Positions 45,150 to 56,243 of a DNA stretch of 64,000 bases are shown here, piece by piece. The stretch's first letter is position 1. Each line of letters begins with the position of its first letter. The translations under genes and the position numbers were made by a program. The notes under the pieces are model-generated. The model did no database searches. It was not told where the DNA came from and worked only from the letters and a program-made list of their open reading frames with translations. The stretch comes from Pseudomonas bananamidigenes (GTDB taxonomy: Bacteria; Pseudomonadota; Gammaproteobacteria; Pseudomonadales; Pseudomonadaceae), in assembly GCF_001679645.1 (NCBI RefSeq), contig NZ_LRUN01000001.1:124001-188000 (forward strand), given 5' to 3'.

Positions 45150-46069
45150 TTAGCCTTGCTTCCAACCAGCGCCGTAGCCCAACAGATGCAAAAGAAAAAC
45201 AGCTTGTCTCGTGTTCTGCGCCGACAGTCTCTTGCACTGAACGAGAGCTTTATCAACTGCGGGCGCCCCAAAGGCAGCCAAGGCTCGACAAATGAATGGT
45301 GCTCAAGCCCCACCAGCCGAACGATCTGTCTGACCTGAGAAAACCACCACCCGTCATGAATGGTCTTGTAGCGCATGATCAGAGAACCGATGCCGGCATT
45401 CGCCCCTACCTGATTACTTTCATGCTGGCGATAATCCATGGAAGGACGCGCGTCGATGAACCAGCGAAATCCACGACTACGTGCGAAAGAGTAAAAATAC
45501 CAATCGTGGAGACTGACATTTTGCAAGTCGCTCCAACTGCCCAGCATGGCGGTCTTGAGTGGATGCATCAGCTCACGAGTGAAGACGTATGTACATCCCG
45601 GCCCAGCGGCCTCGAACAGGAAATCCCAGGAGGTCTGGGGCTGAGCCTTGTCCAGCAGTTGCGTGCGACCATCCGGCCAGAACGCGACAACATTGCTGGA
45701 GTAGGCATCCACGCCTCGCGCCTGAATTTCGCCGATCGCCCTTTCGAGCTTATCCTGATACCAGATGTCATCCTGATCGGAGAACGCGATGTAGTCGTAT
45801 TCTTCGAGGGATACATCACGGATCAATCTGAAAAAGTTGCGCGCGGCACCACCGAACGCACCGGCACCAGGGAGCACATGAACACCCTGGTGCCTGGCCG
45901 CAAAGGCCAAGCACCAGGCTTCTGTACCATCAGTCGAGGGATCCACACTGATATAGACGCTCAGGTGTACACCGGATTGCCGAAGAATCGAATCGAGTTG
46001 CTCTTCGATCCACTGCATTCCATTGAAGGCCGCCAGCAAAACCGCAACCTTGGGATGTTTTACTGGCAT
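45146..46069 (-). CDS. GT2 glycosyltransferase, rhamnosyltransferase-like
   Basis: 307-residue enzyme: VAVLLAAFNGMQWIEEQLDS near the N-terminus, AFSDQDDIWYQDKLERA, and YRQHESNQVGA. These parallel the GT2 at 42823-43830 motif by motif. It lies 58 bases below rmlA, so rhamnose is the likely donor sugar. The C-terminus ends in a short hydrophobic stretch (KLFFFCICWATALVG) that might touch the membrane. Confidence 0.88.
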   Translation of the reverse strand: MPVKHPKVAVLLAAFNGMQWIEEQLDSILRQSGVHLSVYISVDPSTDGTEAWCLAFAARHQGVHVLPGAGAFGGAARNFFRLIRDVSLEEYDYIAFSDQDDIWYQDKLERAIGEIQARGVDAYSSNVVAFWPDGRTQLLDKAQPQTSWDFLFEAAGPGCTYVFTRELMHPLKTAMLGSWSDLQNVSLHDWYFYSFARSRGFRWFIDARPSMDYRQHESNQVGANAGIGSLIMRYKTIHDGWWFSQVRQIVRLVGLEHHSFVEPWLPLGRPQLIKLSFSARDCRRRTRDKLFFFCICWATALVGSKAK

Positions 46070-46127
46070 AGCTTTCCTGCTTGCACCGATTTTGACTTTC
46101 TCACTCGAAAACGCTTTGTTATTCGAA

Positions 46128-47018
46128 TCAGTGAGAAGGCGAGTCCAGCAACTTCTGCAGGTATTGACCGTAGCCGGTCTTCTTCAAGGCATCAGCTTGC
46201 TCAGCCAGCTGATCGGCGGTGATCCAGTCATTGTGGTACGCAATTTCTTCCAGGCAGGCCACTTTCAAACCCTGACGTTGCTCAATGGTATGAACGAAAT
46301 GACTGGCTTCAAGCAAAGAGTCGTGAGTACCTGTGTCCAGCCAGGCAAAGCCGCGACCGAGCATCTCGACATTCAGCGATTTTTGCTCCAGGTAGGCGCG
46401 GTTCACATCAGTGATTTCCAGCTCTCCGCGCTCGGAAGGCTTGATGTTCTTTGCGATCTCCACGACTTGATTGTCATAGAAATAAAGACCTGTAACCGCA
46501 TAGCTGGATTTTGGTTTCAGTGGCTTCTCTTCAATACTCAACGCGCGACCGGACGCATCAAATTCCACAACACCAAAACGCTCGGGATCAGAGACGTGAT
46601 AACCGAATACAGTCGCGCCGTGCTGTTGAGAGTTGGCCGAACGCAAATTGTCAGAGAAGTGCTGACCATAAAAGATGTTATCGCCCAGGATCAGACAGCA
46701 AGGATCCTCTCCGATGAACTCCTCACCAATGATGAAGGCCTGCGCCAGACCATCCGGGCTCGGCTGCTCGGCGTAAGTCAGCTTGATTCCGTAAAGGCTG
46801 CCATCGCCCAACAGTTTGCGGAAGCAAGGCAAATCTTCCGGGGTTGAAATAATCAAAATTTCACGCATGCCGGCAAGCATCAGCACTGACAGCGGATAAA
46901 AGATCATCGGCTTGTCGTAGATCGGCAGCATCTGCTTGGAAACTCCAAGGGTCAACGGGTGCAGGCGCGTACCCGAGCCACCGGCGAGAATGATGCCTTT
47001 ACGATTTGTCGTGGTCAT
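46128..47018 (-). CDS. rmlA: Glucose-1-phosphate thymidylyltransferase
   Basis: 296 residues, full length for Rml[17 protein letters not shown] at the N-terminus binds d[23 protein letters not shown] and GDNIFYG are standard. It makes dTDP-glucose, the first step to dTDP-L-rhamnose. Its start overlaps the end of rmlD by four bases. Confidence 0.97.
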   Translation of the reverse strand: MTTTNRKGIILAGGSGTRLHPLTLGVSKQMLPIYDKPMIFYPLSVLMLAGMREILIISTPEDLPCFRKLLGDGSLYGIKLTYAEQPSPDGLAQAFIIGEEFIGEDPCCLILGDNIFYGQHFSDNLRSANSQQHGATVFGYHVSDPERFGVVEFDASGRALSIEEKPLKPKSSYAVTGLYFYDNQVVEIAKNIKPSERGELEITDVNRAYLEQKSLNVEMLGRGFAWLDTGTHDSLLEASHFVHTIEQRQGLKVACLEEIAYHNDWITADQLAEQADALKKTGYGQYLQKLLDSPSH

Positions 47019-47908
47019 TTATTCAGAACTTCCATAAGCATTCGAGTTACACCACTTTGCCAATCCGGCAAGTGTAGAGAAAAGTTGTCGCGCAGCTTCT
47101 GCGTATTCAAACGCGAATTCAAAGGGCGGCGCGCCGGTGTTGGATAGGCAGTGGTATCAATCGGATTCACGGCCGTAACAGCGAGGTCCTCACCGTGCGC
47201 CTTGGCAAAGTCGATGACCAGACTGGCATAGCCGTGCCAGGACACTTCACCGGCAGCTGCCAGATGATAGAGGCCCGACAATGCCGGGCGATGCATCGCT
47301 TGCTGGATCGCCAACGCAGTCACGTCCGCAATAAGGTCCGCCCCCGTTGGAGCGCCTATCTGGTCGGCAATCACGCCCAGCGATTCGCGATCCTTGGCCA
47401 GACGCAGCATGGTTTTGGCAAAGTTGTTACCACGGGCACCATAGACCCAACTGGTACGAAAGATCAGATGCCTGCAGCCAGAAGCCGCAATTGCCTGCTC
47501 ACCGGCCGACTTGCTGGCGCCGTAGTGGTTCACAGGTGCGACGACATCACATTCCTGCCAAGGCGTCGAACCTTCGCCGCTGAATACGTAATCGGTCGAA
47601 TAGTGGATCAGCCAGGCATCCAGGGATGCGGCCTCCTGCGCCATGACTCGACTGGCCTCACCATTTACACGGTCAGCCAGTTCAGTCTCGGACTCGGCTT
47701 TATCGACAGCGGTATAGGCGGCAGCGTTGACGATAACGTCGGGCCTTACTTTACGGATAGTCGCGCGCAGAGCATCGAGATCAGACAGATCACCACTCAA
47801 ACCATCGACCGGGTGCCGATCAAGGGCAACCAACTCCCCTAGCGGAGCAAGTGAGCGCTGCAGCTCCCAGCCGACCTGACCATTTTTTCCCAGCAGGAGA
47901 ATCTTCAT
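47015..47908 (-). CDS. rmlD: dTDP-4-dehydrorhamnose reductase
   Basis: 297 residues beginning [20 protein letters not shown], with [13 protein letters not shown] [11 protein letters not shown], the catalytic [10 protein letters not shown] and SWVYG. It catalyses the last step to dTDP-L-rhamnose. I chose the ATG at 47908, which overlaps the rmlB stop as ATGA, in place of the longer frame to 47983. No separate rmlC (3,5-epimerase) lies between these genes, so that enzyme should be encoded elsewhere. Confidence 0.96.
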   Translation of the reverse strand: MKILLLGKNGQVGWELQRSLAPLGELVALDRHPVDGLSGDLSDLDALRATIRKVRPDVIVNAAAYTAVDKAESETELADRVNGEASRVMAQEAASLDAWLIHYSTDYVFSGEGSTPWQECDVVAPVNHYGASKSAGEQAIAASGCRHLIFRTSWVYGARGNNFAKTMLRLAKDRESLGVIADQIGAPTGADLIADVTALAIQQAMHRPALSGLYHLAAAGEVSWHGYASLVIDFAKAHGEDLAVTAVNPIDTTAYPTPARRPLNSRLNTQKLRDNFSLHLPDWQSGVTRMLMEVLNK

Positions 47909-48981
47909 GCCTTGTCCGAACGACCGGCGTAGTTCTGGTCGATCCACTGCTGATAGCTGCCACTCTTCACATGGGCAACCCATTCAGAGTTGTTGAGATA
48001 CCACTCGACAGTCTTGCGGATACCCGTCTCGAAGGTTTCCTCCGGGGTCCAGCCTAACTCGCGCTGGATCTTGCCGGCATCGATCGCGTAGCGCTGATCA
48101 TGACCCGGGCGATCCTGCACATAGGTGATCAAACTTGCGTGCGGGCGGTGAGCAGAATCCGGTCGCAACTCATCGAGCAACGCACACAGGGCATGGACGA
48201 CTTCGATGTTCTGCTTCTCATTATGCCCGCCGATGTTGTAAGTCTCACCAATGACACCTTCGGTCACGACTTTGTACAGTGCTCGCGCGTGATCTTCGAC
48301 ATACAACCAGTCACGCACCTGATTACCTTTGCCATAGACCGGCAACGGTTTTCCTTCCAGCGCATTGAGAATGATCAGCGGGATCAACTTCTCCGGGAAG
48401 TGACACGGACCGTAGTTATTAGAGCAGTTGGTGACCAGTGTCGGCAAACCATACGTGCGCGCCCACGCACGCACCAAGTGATCGGAACTGGCTTTGCTGG
48501 CCGAGTATGGCGAGCTCGGCTGATACGGCGTAGTTTCGGTGAAGAGTTCTTCCGGGCTTTCCAGATCGCCATAAACTTCGTCAGTGGAAATATGGTGAAA
48601 ACGGAAGTTAGCCTTACGTGCATCATCCATTGCCGCCCAGTATTGGCGTGCAGCTTCCAGCAAGGTATAGGTGCCAATGATGTTGGTCTGGATGAACTCG
48701 GACGGACCGGAGATCGAACGATCCACGTGGGATTCCGCGGCCAGGTGCATGATTGCATCCGGTTGATGCTCACGCAGAACCCGGTCGATCCGATCACGGT
48801 CGCAGATATCAACGCATTCAAACGCGTAACGCGGATCCAGGCTGACTTCTGCCAAAGACTCGAGGTTACCGGCATAAGTCAGCTTATCAACGTTCACGAC
48901 GGCGTCGTTAGTGTTGGAAATGATATGACGGATGACTGCCGAGCCGATGAACCCGGCGCCGCCGGTAACTAGAATTTTCAC
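47905..48981 (-). CDS. rmlB: dTDP-glucose 4,6-dehydratase
   Basis: 358 residues. The family begins [20 protein letters not shown], which requires a GTG start at 48981; no ATG lies nearby and the upstream frame is non-homologous. The catalytic region [26 protein letters not shown] and [12 protein letters not shown] are all standard. It makes dTDP-4-keto-6-deoxyglucose. It is the first gene of the minus-strand O-antigen series; its promoter should lie in 48982-49200. Confidence 0.96.
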   Translation of the reverse strand: MKILVTGGAGFIGSAVIRHIISNTNDAVVNVDKLTYAGNLESLAEVSLDPRYAFECVDICDRDRIDRVLREHQPDAIMHLAAESHVDRSISGPSEFIQTNIIGTYTLLEAARQYWAAMDDARKANFRFHHISTDEVYGDLESPEELFTETTPYQPSSPYSASKASSDHLVRAWARTYGLPTLVTNCSNNYGPCHFPEKLIPLIILNALEGKPLPVYGKGNQVRDWLYVEDHARALYKVVTEGVIGETYNIGGHNEKQNIEVVHALCALLDELRPDSAHRPHASLITYVQDRPGHDQRYAIDAGKIQRELGWTPEETFETGIRKTVEWYLNNSEWVAHVKSGSYQQWIDQNYAGRSDKA

Positions 48982-49202
48982 GCGAAAGCATACCCTTGAG
49001 CTGCGGACAGTGGCACCAACGAGCACTGTCTAGTCCATGAATGCAGAGCCATCAGATATGAGGCTTCTGTCAGAGTCAGTCTGGATCGACGCGGGAATAG
49101 ACCACAATCGAACAAGGGTTGCATTTTACAGCTTAATGAACGTTTTACTAATGGATATAGACAAGTAGCGATGCAAATTCGATGGATGTCCTGCGCCTGC
49201 TC

Positions 49203-49442
49203 TTATACAAGTCGTTTGCGTGCAGCTCTGGACGATCGTCCCAGAAACCAGCCCAGTATCGGCCCGACAAGCATTCCAACCAGCAAAGCGAGAACCATTA
49301 CCAGAGAGACTGGCAGCTGTGGCCCCACCCAACCAAGGAACATCAACGAAATCGACTGCTGGTTCTCCAGTACAAACGCCAGGATCACCAGCATCAACAA
49401 AAGAATGAAAACGCCAAGAAGCATGCGCTTGAGATTACGCAT
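49203..49442 (-). CDS. LapA-domain membrane protein
   Basis: 79-residue protein with two membrane helices (LLGVFILLLMLVILAFVLEN and LVMVLALLVGMLVGPILGWF) and a basic C-terminus, the layout of the LapA/DUF1049 family involved in LPS assembly. GGGGAG precedes the ATG at 49442; a TTG two codons earlier is unlikely. It follows ihfB by 27 bases, as is usual in gammaproteobacteria. The partner LapB is not in the window. Confidence 0.85.
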   Translation of the reverse strand: MRNLKRMLLGVFILLLMLVILAFVLENQQSISLMFLGWVGPQLPVSLVMVLALLVGMLVGPILGWFLGRSSRAARKRLV

Positions 49443-49469
49443 GGGCAACTCCCCGAAAAATCGTGGCCG

Positions 49470-49766
49470 TCAAACCCCCTCCTCCTCTTCTTCGTTCACA
49501 CGATCACGCAGTTCCTTGCCCGGCTTGAAATGCGGCACAAACTTGCCATCAAGGCTGACCGACTGCCCGGTCTTCGGATTGCGACCAACCCGCGGCGCAC
49601 GATAGTGCAAGGAAAAGCTGCCAAAACCACGGATCTCGATACGATCCCCCGTAGCCAGACACTGGGACATTTGCTCAAGCATGGTCTTGATGGCCAACTC
49701 CACATCTTTGGATGAGAGCAGCCCTTGATGGGTGACAATTCGTTCGATCAACTCCGACTTCGTCAT
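49470..49766 (-). CDS. ihfB: Integration host factor beta subunit
   Basis: 98-residue DNA-bending protein of the HU/IHF family. [20 protein letters not shown] at the N-terminus, the core [20 protein letters not shown] and the DNA-arm NPKTGQSV are diagnostic of IhfB. It ends in an acidic tail (EEEEEGV). It forms a heterodimer with IhfA. Confidence 0.97.
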   Translation of the reverse strand: MTKSELIERIVTHQGLLSSKDVELAIKTMLEQMSQCLATGDRIEIRGFGSFSLHYRAPRVGRNPKTGQSVSLDGKFVPHFKPGKELRDRVNEEEEEGV

Positions 49767-49905
49767 GTTTTTCCCTTCTTTTTCAAGCAGCTAGATCAGC
49801 GCTTGAAAGGTTTTAGCACGCCCGGAAGATTTTGAACAGCCCAGGGCTTGACATATCTCTTCTTACATCGAAATACCCATTTTCAGGGCATCAAGCCTCA
49901 CCCGC

Positions 49906-50184
49906 TCACCGACAGATCACCAGCATGGTACGAGTGGCGTAACCCGCAGGATTGAAGCCGAAGGGAAACACATCCTCATCCTTGGCGTCATCCGAACGCG
50001 TAACCACTTTGTAACCAGCGCCCTTGCACTCTTTCGCCGCACGCTTTTGACACTTCTCCCAACCCGACCCCAAACCCGAACAATCAACCTCGATACCACT
50101 GACGCCGCGCACCGCGTGAGTCTTGGCGCTGGTAGTACAGCCTGCCAGCATCAGCATGCCCAACAAGACTATGAACTTGTTCAT
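49906..50184 (-). CDS. Small lipoprotein, function unknown
   Basis: 92 residues with the signal peptide MNKFIVLLGMLMLAGC, ending in an LAGC lipobox. The mature part has four further Cys (VDCSG, EKCQKR, KECKGAGYKV and LVICR) which suggest disulfides. The KECKGAGYKVV segment recalls small outer-membrane or periplasmic lipoproteins of pseudomonads. The function is unknown. It lies between rpsA and ihfB, read in the same direction. Confidence 0.78.
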   Translation of the reverse strand: MNKFIVLLGMLMLAGCTTSAKTHAVRGVSGIEVDCSGLGSGWEKCQKRAAKECKGAGYKVVTRSDDAKDEDVFPFGFNPAGYATRTMLVICR

Positions 50185-50348
50185 TCACTTCCTTATGCCG
50201 AGCCACACGCCCGACTACTGCGATCTTCAGACTAAGCCTAGACGCGAATAGACGATTGATCCGATTAAAGAAACAGACCGCCTGACAAAGGGAATGGTTT
50301 CACCAAGAGCGCGCACAGAATGACGCTTCGCCAAATCGCAGGCACAAA

Positions 50349-50372
50349 AAAGGGCGACCGAAGTCGCCCTTT
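50349..50372 (-). terminator. Rho-independent terminator of rpsA
   Basis: AAAGGGCGAC at 50349-50358 and GTCGCCCTTT at 50363-50372 pair around a CGAA loop, read on the minus strand as a TTCG tetraloop followed by a T-run. It lies 22 bases below the rpsA stop. Confidence 0.93.
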
Positions 50373-50393
50373 TCTTGCATGGTCAGACAGAAC

Positions 50394-52076
50394 TTAGTTC
50401 TGCTTGGCCATTGCTTGCTTCAGCAGAGCTGCCATGGTGGTGTCAGCTGGAGCTTCCTGAGCCGCGTTCAGGCTCTGGATAGCTTCTTTCTCTTCAGCAT
50501 CGTCCTTCGACTTGATGGAGAGGCTGATCTGACGGCTCTTACGATCAACGCTGATGATCTTGGCTTCTACTTCCTGGCCTTCTTTCAGAGCGTTGCGCGC
50601 GTCTTCAACGCGGTCACGGCTGATTTCGGAGGCTTTCAGAGTCGCTTCGATATCGTCGGCCAGAACGATGACGGCGCCTTTGGCGTCAACTTCTTTCACA
50701 GTACCTTTAACGATTGCGCCTTTGTCGTTAACCGAGACGTACTCGGAGAACGGATCGCTTTCCAGTTGCTTGATACCCAGGGAGATACGCTCGCGCTCCG
50801 GATCAACCGACAGGATAACGGTGTCCAGCTCGTCGCCCTTCTTGTAACGACGCACAGCTTCTTCGCCGGTTTCGTTCCAGGAAATGTCGGACAGGTGAAC
50901 CAGACCGTCGATGCCGCCGTCCAGACCAATGAAGATACCGAAATCGGTGATCGACTTGATGGTGCCGGAGATCTTGTCGCCCTTGTTGAACTGGCCAGAG
51001 AAGTCTTCCCATGGGTTCGACTTGCACTGTTTGATGCCCAGGGAGATACGACGACGCTCTTCGTCGATGTCCAGAACCATGACTTCCACTTCGTCGCCGA
51101 CTTGTACGACTTTCGAAGGGTGGATGTTCTTGTTGGTCCAGTCCATTTCCGAAACGTGTACCAGACCTTCAACACCTTCTTCCAGCTCAGCGAAGCAGCC
51201 GTAGTCGGTCAGGTTGGTTACACGAGCGGTAACGCGAGTGCTCTCTGGGTAACGGGCTTTGATAGCAACCCATGGATCTTCACCCAGTTGCTTCAGGCCC
51301 AGGGAAACACGATTGCGCTCGCGATCGTATTTCAGAACCTTGACGTCGATCTCGTCGCCAACATTGACGATTTCGGAAGGATGCTTGATACGCTTCCACG
51401 CCATGTCGGTGATGTGCAGCAGGCCGTCCACGCCGCCCAGGTCGACGAATGCGCCGTAGTCGGTGAGGTTTTTGACGATACCTTTGACTTGCTGGCCTTC
51501 CTGCAGGGATTCCAGCAGAGCTTCACGCTCGGCGGAGTTCTCGGCTTCCAGGACGCTGCGACGGGAAACGACAACGTTGTTGCGCTTCTGGTCCAGCTTG
51601 ATGACCTTGAATTCCAGCTCTTTGCCTTCCAGGTGCGTGGTGTCGCGCACTGGACGGACGTCAACCAGGGAACCTGGCAGGAACGCACGGATGCCGTTAA
51701 CGTCGACAGTGAAGCCGCCCTTAACCTTACCGTTGATAACGCCCTTGACCACTTCCTCGGCTGCGAAGGCTGCTTCCAGAACGATCCAGCATTCAGCGCG
51801 CTTGGCTTTTTCACGGGACAGCTTGGTTTCACCAAAACCGTCTTCAACCGAGTCCAGAGCAACGTGAACTTCGTCACCGACATTGACAGTCAGCTCGCCA
51901 GCATCGTTGTAGAACTGCTCAAGCGGGATGAGCGCTTCAGACTTCAGGCCTGCGTGAACGGTGACCCAACCATTTTTGTAGTCGACATCAACGATAACGC
52001 CGGTGATGATGGAGCCTGTCTGAAGGTTCAGAGTCTTCAGGCTTTCTTCAAAGAGTTCCGCAAAGCTTTCGCTCAT
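50394..52076 (-). CDS. rpsA: Ribosomal protein S1
   Basis: 560 residues with six S1 RNA-binding repeats. The repeats are recognisable by recurring motifs such as [32 protein letters not shown] and [15 protein letters not shown]. The protein binds mRNA and brings it to the 30S subunit. It begins [19 protein letters not shown], the canonical start. It follows cmk by 120 bases, where its own promoter and an autoregulatory leader would fit. Confidence 0.98.
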   Translation of the reverse strand: MSESFAELFEESLKTLNLQTGSIITGVIVDVDYKNGWVTVHAGLKSEALIPLEQFYNDAGELTVNVGDEVHVALDSVEDGFGETKLSREKAKRAECWIVLEAAFAAEEVVKGVINGKVKGGFTVDVNGIRAFLPGSLVDVRPVRDTTHLEGKELEFKVIKLDQKRNNVVVSRRSVLEAENSAEREALLESLQEGQQVKGIVKNLTDYGAFVDLGGVDGLLHITDMAWKRIKHPSEIVNVGDEIDVKVLKYDRERNRVSLGLKQLGEDPWVAIKARYPESTRVTARVTNLTDYGCFAELEEGVEGLVHVSEMDWTNKNIHPSKVVQVGDEVEVMVLDIDEERRRISLGIKQCKSNPWEDFSGQFNKGDKISGTIKSITDFGIFIGLDGGIDGLVHLSDISWNETGEEAVRRYKKGDELDTVILSVDPERERISLGIKQLESDPFSEYVSVNDKGAIVKGTVKEVDAKGAVIVLADDIEATLKASEISRDRVEDARNALKEGQEVEAKIISVDRKSRQISLSIKSKDDAEEKEAIQSLNAAQEAPADTTMAALLKQAMAKQN

Positions 52077-52196
52077 TTTAATTCCTGTTGATTAGGGCGA
52101 AAAATACGCCCATCTCCACATCCCAGACGATGCGGGTCAGTTTCAATTAAAGGAAGCCACCGCAGGACTATGACTGGTCCCCTGCGGCCTTCCTGG

Positions 52197-52886
52197 TCAC
52201 CCGGCGATATCGCGAATGGCGATCTCGCTCATGATGCGTTCCAGCACCTGATCGATGGACAACTCCGTGGAATCCAGCTGTATCGCGTCGGCCGCCGGCT
52301 TGAGCGGGGCCACTGCTCGCTGGGTATCGCGCTCATCGCGCGCACGGATCTCATCTAGCAGACTCGACAGACTAACACCCTCGACCTTGCCCTTCAACTG
52401 CAAATATCGACGGCGCGCCCGCTCCTCGGCACTCGCAGTCAGAAATATCTTCAAGGGTGCATTCGGAAAAACCACCGTCCCCATGTCACGCCCGTCAGCC
52501 ACCAGCCCCGGCGCTTCCTGGAATTCGCGCTGACGCTGCAGCAGGGCTTCGCGTACCGCCGGCAATGCGGCGACCTGCGAAGCACCCGATCCGACACTTT
52601 CGGTGCGAATGACATCACTGACTTCATCACCCTCAAGGATGATGCGCTGCAACTGACCTTCTGTCGCCGCAATGAATTGCACATCCAGATTGGCAGCGAG
52701 CTTTTTCAGCAGTTCCTCATTGGTCAGGTCAACACCATGGTTGTGCGCAGCAAACGCCAACAGGCGATACAGCGCACCGGAATCCAGCAGGTTCCAGCCC
52801 AGACGCCTGGCCAGAATGCCCGCTACGGTGCCTTTGCCCGAGCCGCTTGGCCCATCGATGGTAATGACCGGAGCAATGTTGTTCAC
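52197..52886 (-). CDS. cmk: Cytidylate kinase
   Basis: 229-residue CMP/dCMP kinase: [20 protein letters not shown] is the P-loop, followed by [13 protein letters not shown] and [12 protein letters not shown] take the GTG at 52886 ([12 protein letters not shown]), because AGAGG lies upstream and it overlaps the tyrA-aroA stop as GTGA. Longer open frames upstream are not homologous. Confidence 0.96.
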   Translation of the reverse strand: MNNIAPVITIDGPSGSGKGTVAGILARRLGWNLLDSGALYRLLAFAAHNHGVDLTNEELLKKLAANLDVQFIAATEGQLQRIILEGDEVSDVIRTESVGSGASQVAALPAVREALLQRQREFQEAPGLVADGRDMGTVVFPNAPLKIFLTASAEERARRRYLQLKGKVEGVSLSSLLDEIRARDERDTQRAVAPLKPAADAIQLDSTELSIDQVLERIMSEIAIRDIAG

Positions 52887-55126
52887 GACTGAGCCTCTTG
52901 CGCCACACGAATGCCGACCTGTGCGCACAGCGCCAGGAAGTTCGGGAACGATGTCGCGACGTTGGCGCAATCATGAATGCGGATCGGCGCAGTGGCGCGC
53001 AGCGAGGCCACGCTGAAAGCCATCGCGATACGGTGATCGCCATGACCATGCACTTCGCCGCCGCCGATCTGGCCGCCGTCGATGATGATGCCGTCAGGGG
53101 TCGGTTCGCACTTGACGCCCAGCGCCAGCAAACCGTCCGCCATGACCTGGATACGATCCGACTCCTTGACACGCAGCTCTTCGGCACCGGTCAGCACAGT
53201 GCGCCCTTCGGCACATGCGGCTGCCACGAACAGCACCGGAAACTCGTCGATGGCCAGTGGAACCAGCGCTTCCGGAATCTCGATACCCTTGAGTTTAGCT
53301 GCTCGTACGCGCAGGTCGGCAACCGGCTCGCCACCCACTTCACGCTGGTTTTCCAGAGTAATGTCAGCCCCCATCAGACGCAGGATGTCGATCACACCGG
53401 TACGGGTCGGGTTGATGCCGACGTGTTCGAGCACCAGCTCGGAACCCTCGGCGATCGACGCCGCCACCAGGAAGAACGCCGACGACGAGATGTCACCCGG
53501 GACTTCGATATGGGTTGCGGTCAGCTTGCCGCCGGACTCGACCGATGCCGTGGCACCGTTCACGCTGACCGGATAGCCAAAGCCGCGCAGCATGCGCTCG
53601 GTATGGTCACGAGTCGGAGCCGGCTCGGTCACGGTGGTCTTGCCTTCGGCATACAGGCCCGCCAGCAACAGGCAGGATTTCACCTGGGCACTGGCCATCG
53701 GCATGGTGTAAGTCAGACCCTTGAGCTTGTGACCACCACGAATGGTCATCGGTGGACGACCGTCGGCAGCGGTTTCGATCACGGCGCCCATTTCCCGCAG
53801 CGGGTTGGCCACGCGATTCATCGGGCGCTTGGACAGCGAAGCGTCACCGGTCAGGGTACTGTCGAAGTCCTGCGCGGCCAGCAGGCCGGACAGCAGGCGC
53901 ATCGAAGTGCCGGAGTTGCCCAGATAGATCGGGCCCGGCGCAGGTTTCAAACCGTGCAGGCCGACGCCATGAATGGTCACGCGGCCATGATGCGGGCCTT
54001 CGATGACCACGCCCATGTCGCGGAACGCCTGCAAGGTCGCCAGGGCGTCTTCGCCCTCGAGGAAGCCTTCGACTTCGGTGACGCCTTCAGCCAGGGAGCC
54101 GAGCATGATCGAACGGTGGGAAATCGATTTGTCACCCGGTACGCGAATCCGACCGGACAGGCGGCCACCAGGTTGAGCCAGGAAGATCAGATCGTTGGAA
54201 TTCATAGCGTCCACATAGGCCCTGCGGGCCAGGATTTTACTGAAATGCTCGCGGGCAACCCGGGCGCGCGTGAAGACGCCCAACAATTGATGCCCATCCC
54301 CTGCATCGACCGCGTCGCGCAAGGCGTCGAGGTCGCTGCGAAATGTATCGAGTGTGCGCAGGACAGCCTCGCGGTTGGCGAGAAAGATGTCATGCCACAT
54401 GACCGGGTCGCTTCCGGCGATTCTTGTGAAATCGCGAAAACCGCCCGCAGCGTAACGGAAGATCTCCAGATTTTCATTGCGCTTGGCCAATGAATCGACC
54501 AGACCGAAGGCCAGCAAGTGCGGCAGATGACTGGTCGCGGCCAGCACCTCGTCGTGACGCGCGACCTGCATGTGCTCCACATCGGCACCCAGCTCGCGCC
54601 ACAGACGATCAACCACCGCCAGGGCAGCCGGATCGGTCTGTTCCAGCGGGGTCAGAATCACCTTGTGACGACGAAACAGCTCGGCATTGGAGGCTTCCAC
54701 CCCGCTCTGCTCGGAACCGGCAATCGGATGCCCCGGCACGAAACGCGCCGGCATGCCGCCAAACGCCTCGGTCGCCGCGCGCACCACATTGCCCTTGGCG
54801 CTGCCGACATCCGTCAGGATTGCCTGCCCCAGTTCCATGGCGGCCAGACGGGCCAGCACTTTTTCCATGGCCAGGATCGGCACCGCCAACTGGATCACGT
54901 CCGCGCCCCGGCAAGCCGCCGCCAGATCCTCTTCGCAGCGATCCACTACACCCAACTCGACCGCCAGCCTGCGCGATTGCGGGTCGAGATCGACCCCGAC
55001 CACTTCGCGGCACAGACCGCTTTCACGCAAGCCTTTGGCAAACGAACCACCGATCAACCCCAGACCGACCACCACCAGGCGCCCGATCATAGGTGCAGCA
55101 GATTGCAGCGAAGTGACATCACCCAC
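52883..55126 (-). CDS. Fused prephenate dehydrogenase / EPSP synthase
   Basis: 747-residue bifunctional protein. The first about 300 residues are TyrA ([45 protein letters not shown]). From about residue 308 it becomes AroA ([59 protein letters not shown]). The enzymes make 4-hydroxyphenylpyruvate and 5-enolpyruvylshikimate-3-phosphate, both in aromatic synthesis. This fusion is known in pseudomonads. Translation probably starts at the GTG at 55126, overlapping the hisC stop; an ATG at 55090 (MIGRLVVVG) is an alternative. Confidence 0.95.
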   Translation of the reverse strand: MGDVTSLQSAAPMIGRLVVVGLGLIGGSFAKGLRESGLCREVVGVDLDPQSRRLAVELGVVDRCEEDLAAACRGADVIQLAVPILAMEKVLARLAAMELGQAILTDVGSAKGNVVRAATEAFGGMPARFVPGHPIAGSEQSGVEASNAELFRRHKVILTPLEQTDPAALAVVDRLWRELGADVEHMQVARHDEVLAATSHLPHLLAFGLVDSLAKRNENLEIFRYAAGGFRDFTRIAGSDPVMWHDIFLANREAVLRTLDTFRSDLDALRDAVDAGDGHQLLGVFTRARVAREHFSKILARRAYVDAMNSNDLIFLAQPGGRLSGRIRVPGDKSISHRSIMLGSLAEGVTEVEGFLEGEDALATLQAFRDMGVVIEGPHHGRVTIHGVGLHGLKPAPGPIYLGNSGTSMRLLSGLLAAQDFDSTLTGDASLSKRPMNRVANPLREMGAVIETAADGRPPMTIRGGHKLKGLTYTMPMASAQVKSCLLLAGLYAEGKTTVTEPAPTRDHTERMLRGFGYPVSVNGATASVESGGKLTATHIEVPGDISSSAFFLVAASIAEGSELVLEHVGINPTRTGVIDILRLMGADITLENQREVGGEPVADLRVRAAKLKGIEIPEALVPLAIDEFPVLFVAAACAEGRTVLTGAEELRVKESDRIQVMADGLLALGVKCEPTPDGIIIDGGQIGGGEVHGHGDHRIAMAFSVASLRATAPIRIHDCANVATSFPNFLALCAQVGIRVAQEAQS

Positions 55127-56231
55127 GAGCCAGAACCTTGCGCAGCGCTTCGAGGAAGCGGCTGTTTTCCGCCGGCAGACCGATGGTCACTCGCAGGTGG
55201 TTCGGCATGCCGTAGTTGGCCACCGGGCGCACGATCACGCCTTCGCGCAGCAAGCCCTGAAAGACTGGGGCTGCCACTTGGCCGAGATCGACGCAGATAA
55301 AGTTGCCCCTGGACGGAATCCAGCTCAGGCCCAGCTCGCGAAAACCTGCTTCCAGCTGTTGCATGCCGGACTCGTTGAGCTGACGGCTCTGCGCCAGATA
55401 TTCCTCGTCCTTCAACGCCGCACAGGCAGCAGCCAGCGCGAGACTGTTGACGTTGAACGGCTGACGCACACGGTTCAGCACATCCGCCACCACGGGTGTG
55501 GACAAGCCGTAGCCAACGCGCAGCGCCGCCAGACCGTAGGCCTTGGAGAAGGTGCGCGAGACCAGCAGATTCGGGTAAGCCGCGAGGAAATCCAGGCCAT
55601 CCGGCAGATCGCTGCCTTCGGCGTATTCGATGTAGGCCTCGTCCAGCACCACCAGTACGTGCGCTGGCACGTCCTGCAGGAACTCGTCCAGCGCCTCGGC
55701 ACCGAACCAGGTGCCCGTCGGGTTGTTCGGGTTGGCAATGAACACGACACGTGTGTTGGCGTCGATGGCCGCCAGCATCGCCGGCAGGTCATGCCCCCAT
55801 TCCTTGGCCGGAACCACCTTGGCCTGAGCGCCGACCGCCTGCGTGGCGATCGGGTAGACGGCGAACGCGTGCTCGCTGAATACCGCATTCAGGCCCGGTG
55901 CCAGATAGGCGCGCGCCACCAGCTCGAGAATGTCGTTGGAACCATTACCCAGCGTCACCTGGTTCAGCTCGACGCGACACTGTTCGGCCAGCAGGGATTT
56001 CAGTGCAAAGCCGTTGCCGTCCGGGTAGCGGGTCAGCTCGTCCAGCGCCTCGCGGATCGCGGCCAGCGCTTTCGGGCTGGCGCCCAACGGGTTTTCGTTG
56101 CTCGCCAGTTTGACGATGCTCGCCGGATCCAGATCCAGCTCGCGCGCCAGCTCGTCCACAGGCTTGCCCGGAACGTATGGCGAAAGTTGTTGCACGCCCG
56201 GCTGCGCCAGAGCGAGGAAGTTGCCACTCAT
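55119..56231 (-). CDS. hisC: Histidinol-phosphate / aromatic aminotransferase
   Basis: 370-residue PLP enzyme of fold type I. Visible are LASNENPLGASPKAL, NPNNPTGTWF, VLDEAYIEYA and the PLP lysine in SRTFSKAYGLAALRVGY. The position next to tyrA and pheA matches the HisC2 paralogue of Pseudomonas, which acts mainly on aromatic keto acids. GGGGTGG precedes the ATG at 56231. Confidence 0.95.
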   Translation of the reverse strand: MSGNFLALAQPGVQQLSPYVPGKPVDELARELDLDPASIVKLASNENPLGASPKALAAIREALDELTRYPDGNGFALKSLLAEQCRVELNQVTLGNGSNDILELVARAYLAPGLNAVFSEHAFAVYPIATQAVGAQAKVVPAKEWGHDLPAMLAAIDANTRVVFIANPNNPTGTWFGAEALDEFLQDVPAHVLVVLDEAYIEYAEGSDLPDGLDFLAAYPNLLVSRTFSKAYGLAALRVGYGLSTPVVADVLNRVRQPFNVNSLALAAACAALKDEEYLAQSRQLNESGMQQLEAGFRELGLSWIPSRGNFICVDLGQVAAPVFQGLLREGVIVRPVANYGMPNHLRVTIGLPAENSRFLEALRKVLARG

Positions 56232-56243
56232 TGCTACCACCCC

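Noticed and set aside
50379..52091. 570-codon plus-strand open frame opposite rpsA
   Set aside because: It is the shadow of the S1 gene, which has six clear repeats on the other strand.
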